In this document: piece by piece, positions 5,219-5,563 of the stretch
How the letters are laid out: each line of letters opens with the position of its first letter
Position numbering within the stretch: position 1 is the stretch's first letter
Assembly: GCA_013140785.1 (NCBI GenBank)
Contig: JABFRZ010000225.1
Location: forward strand, 1-5,563
Direction of reading: 5' to 3'
Source of the DNA: Planctomycetota bacterium
Lineage (GTDB): Bacteria > Planctomycetota > UBA1135 > GCA-002686595
Length of the DNA: 5,563 bases
Position numbers and translations under genes: made by a program
The notes under the pieces: model-generated
What the model was told of the DNA's origin: nothing
What the model saw: only the letters and a program-made list of their open reading frames with translations
The model's database searches: none

Positions 5219-5563
5219 TCAGGCTCCCGCCACGAGTCGCGTCAGGCGCGCGCTGGCGCGCGGCCAGGCTGCGAGCACGCGCGTGACGGCTCGTTGCAGG
5301 CCCGGACGTCCGGCGAGCAGGCTCAGTCCGCCGGCGATCGCCGCGCGCACGCGCGTTTCGCGCCGCACGAAGTGCTGGTACTCGCGTTCGGGCGAACCCG
5401 AGCCGCTCGTGAGCACGCGCCCAGCCGCGCGCGCTGCCGCGAGGCCCGTGGTGAGCGCCAACGCGACCCCGCAGCCCAACACCGGATCGATCCCGCCGCT
5501 GGCGTCACCAGCCAGGAACGCGCCCGCCTCGGCCGTCCGCCGCGGGCGCGTTCCTGGCTGGTG
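5219..5563 (-). CDS. FAD-dependent oxidoreductase, C-terminal part (geranylgeranyl-reductase/FAD-monooxygenase type, partial)
   Basis: The frame is open from the window edge to TGA at 5221-5219, giving 114 residues; the N-terminal part with the GxGxxG nucleotide-binding motif is outside. The key evidence is AFLAGDASGGIDPVLGCGVALA (residues 15-36). This matches the GDAxGxxDPxxGxGxxxA motif that contacts the FAD pyrophosphate and ribityl part in geranylgeranyl reductase-like and aromatic-ring monooxygenase-like flavoproteins. A helix TTGLAAARAAGRVL and a family-variable Arg/Ala-rich tail follow, with YQHFVRRETRVRAAIAGG resembling the closing helices of these enzymes. The substrate cannot be told. 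It lies upstream of metG on the same strand with a 91-base gap. The first codons (5563 down to about 5542) lie in the terminal palindrome and are probably not genuine. Confidence 0.7.
   Translation of the reverse strand, partial: HQPGTRPRRTAEAGAFLAGDASGGIDPVLGCGVALALTTGLAAARAAGRVLTSGSGSPEREYQHFVRRETRVRAAIAGGLSLLAGRPGLQRAVTRVLAAWPRASARLTRLVAGA
5506..5563. repeat. Perfect 22-bp inverted repeat at the window end
   Basis: The 22 bases at 5506-5527 (CACCAGCC...GCCCGC) are the exact reverse complement of 5542-5563 (GCGGGC...GGCTGGTG), separated by 14 bases. The right arm ends at the last base of the window, so the palindrome may be longer. The left arm encodes the conserved AFLAGD segment of the flavoprotein, which makes a genuine regulatory palindrome unlikely; a fold-back or chimeric join at a contig end is the simplest explanation. 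Confidence 0.9.

Noticed and set aside
2695..5286. Very long plus-strand open frame of 863 codons
   Set aside because: It starts inside the transposase frame and runs antisense across metG. The translation is low-complexity Arg/Ala/Gly-rich text, typical of the shadow frame opposite a high-GC gene.
1..5563. CRISPR array
   Set aside because: No set of regularly spaced identical repeats is present; the only repeats are isolated inverted pairs and one 9-base direct repeat.

Overview
The window is 5,563 bases of high-GC bacterial chromosome, and probably the end of an assembly contig. The coding genes use mostly G or C in third codon positions. Gene content (a Roadblock/LC7 protein, a zinc-ribbon type bL28, HU, a MetG without a C-terminal tRNA-binding domain, and an IS1380-like remnant) fits a myxobacterial/deltaproteobacterial-type or planctomycete-like organism. 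That is inference; no rRNA or tRNA gene is present to fix the lineage.

Layout, left half (plus strand). The 3' end of a gene whose product finishes in one membrane helix (1-96) is tightly coupled to a Roadblock/LC7 gene (109-618). A gap with a plausible sigma-70-like promoter leads to rpmB (bL28, 830-1075). About 690 bases without a convincing long gene follow. They hold two long imperfect stem-loops, a T10 tract, and a stretch of alternating purine-pyrimidine runs. Next comes a tiny gene for a 23-residue Lys/Arg/Ala peptide (1768-1839), closed by a strong 12-bp terminator-like hairpin, and then a GTG-started HU gene (1964-2233). An IS1380-type transposase remnant (2286-3190), truncated at its 5' end and frameshifted, lies directly behind HU.

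Layout, right half (minus strand). metG (3418-5127) is convergent with the transposase remnant. Upstream of it, on the same strand, is the C-terminal third or so of a FAD-dependent oxidoreductase of the geranylgeranyl-reductase/FAD-monooxygenase type (5219-5563). The last 58 bases form a perfect inverted repeat with 22-bp arms that ends exactly at the window edge. It looks like a fold-back artefact, so the extreme 5' codons of that partial gene should not be trusted.

The genes do not form one pathway. The region is mostly information-processing housekeeping (bL28, HU, MetRS) plus a Roadblock protein of the small-GTPase regulator type. The items most worth following are the Lys-rich micro-protein next to HU, the structured non-coding interval behind rpmB, and the terminal palindrome.
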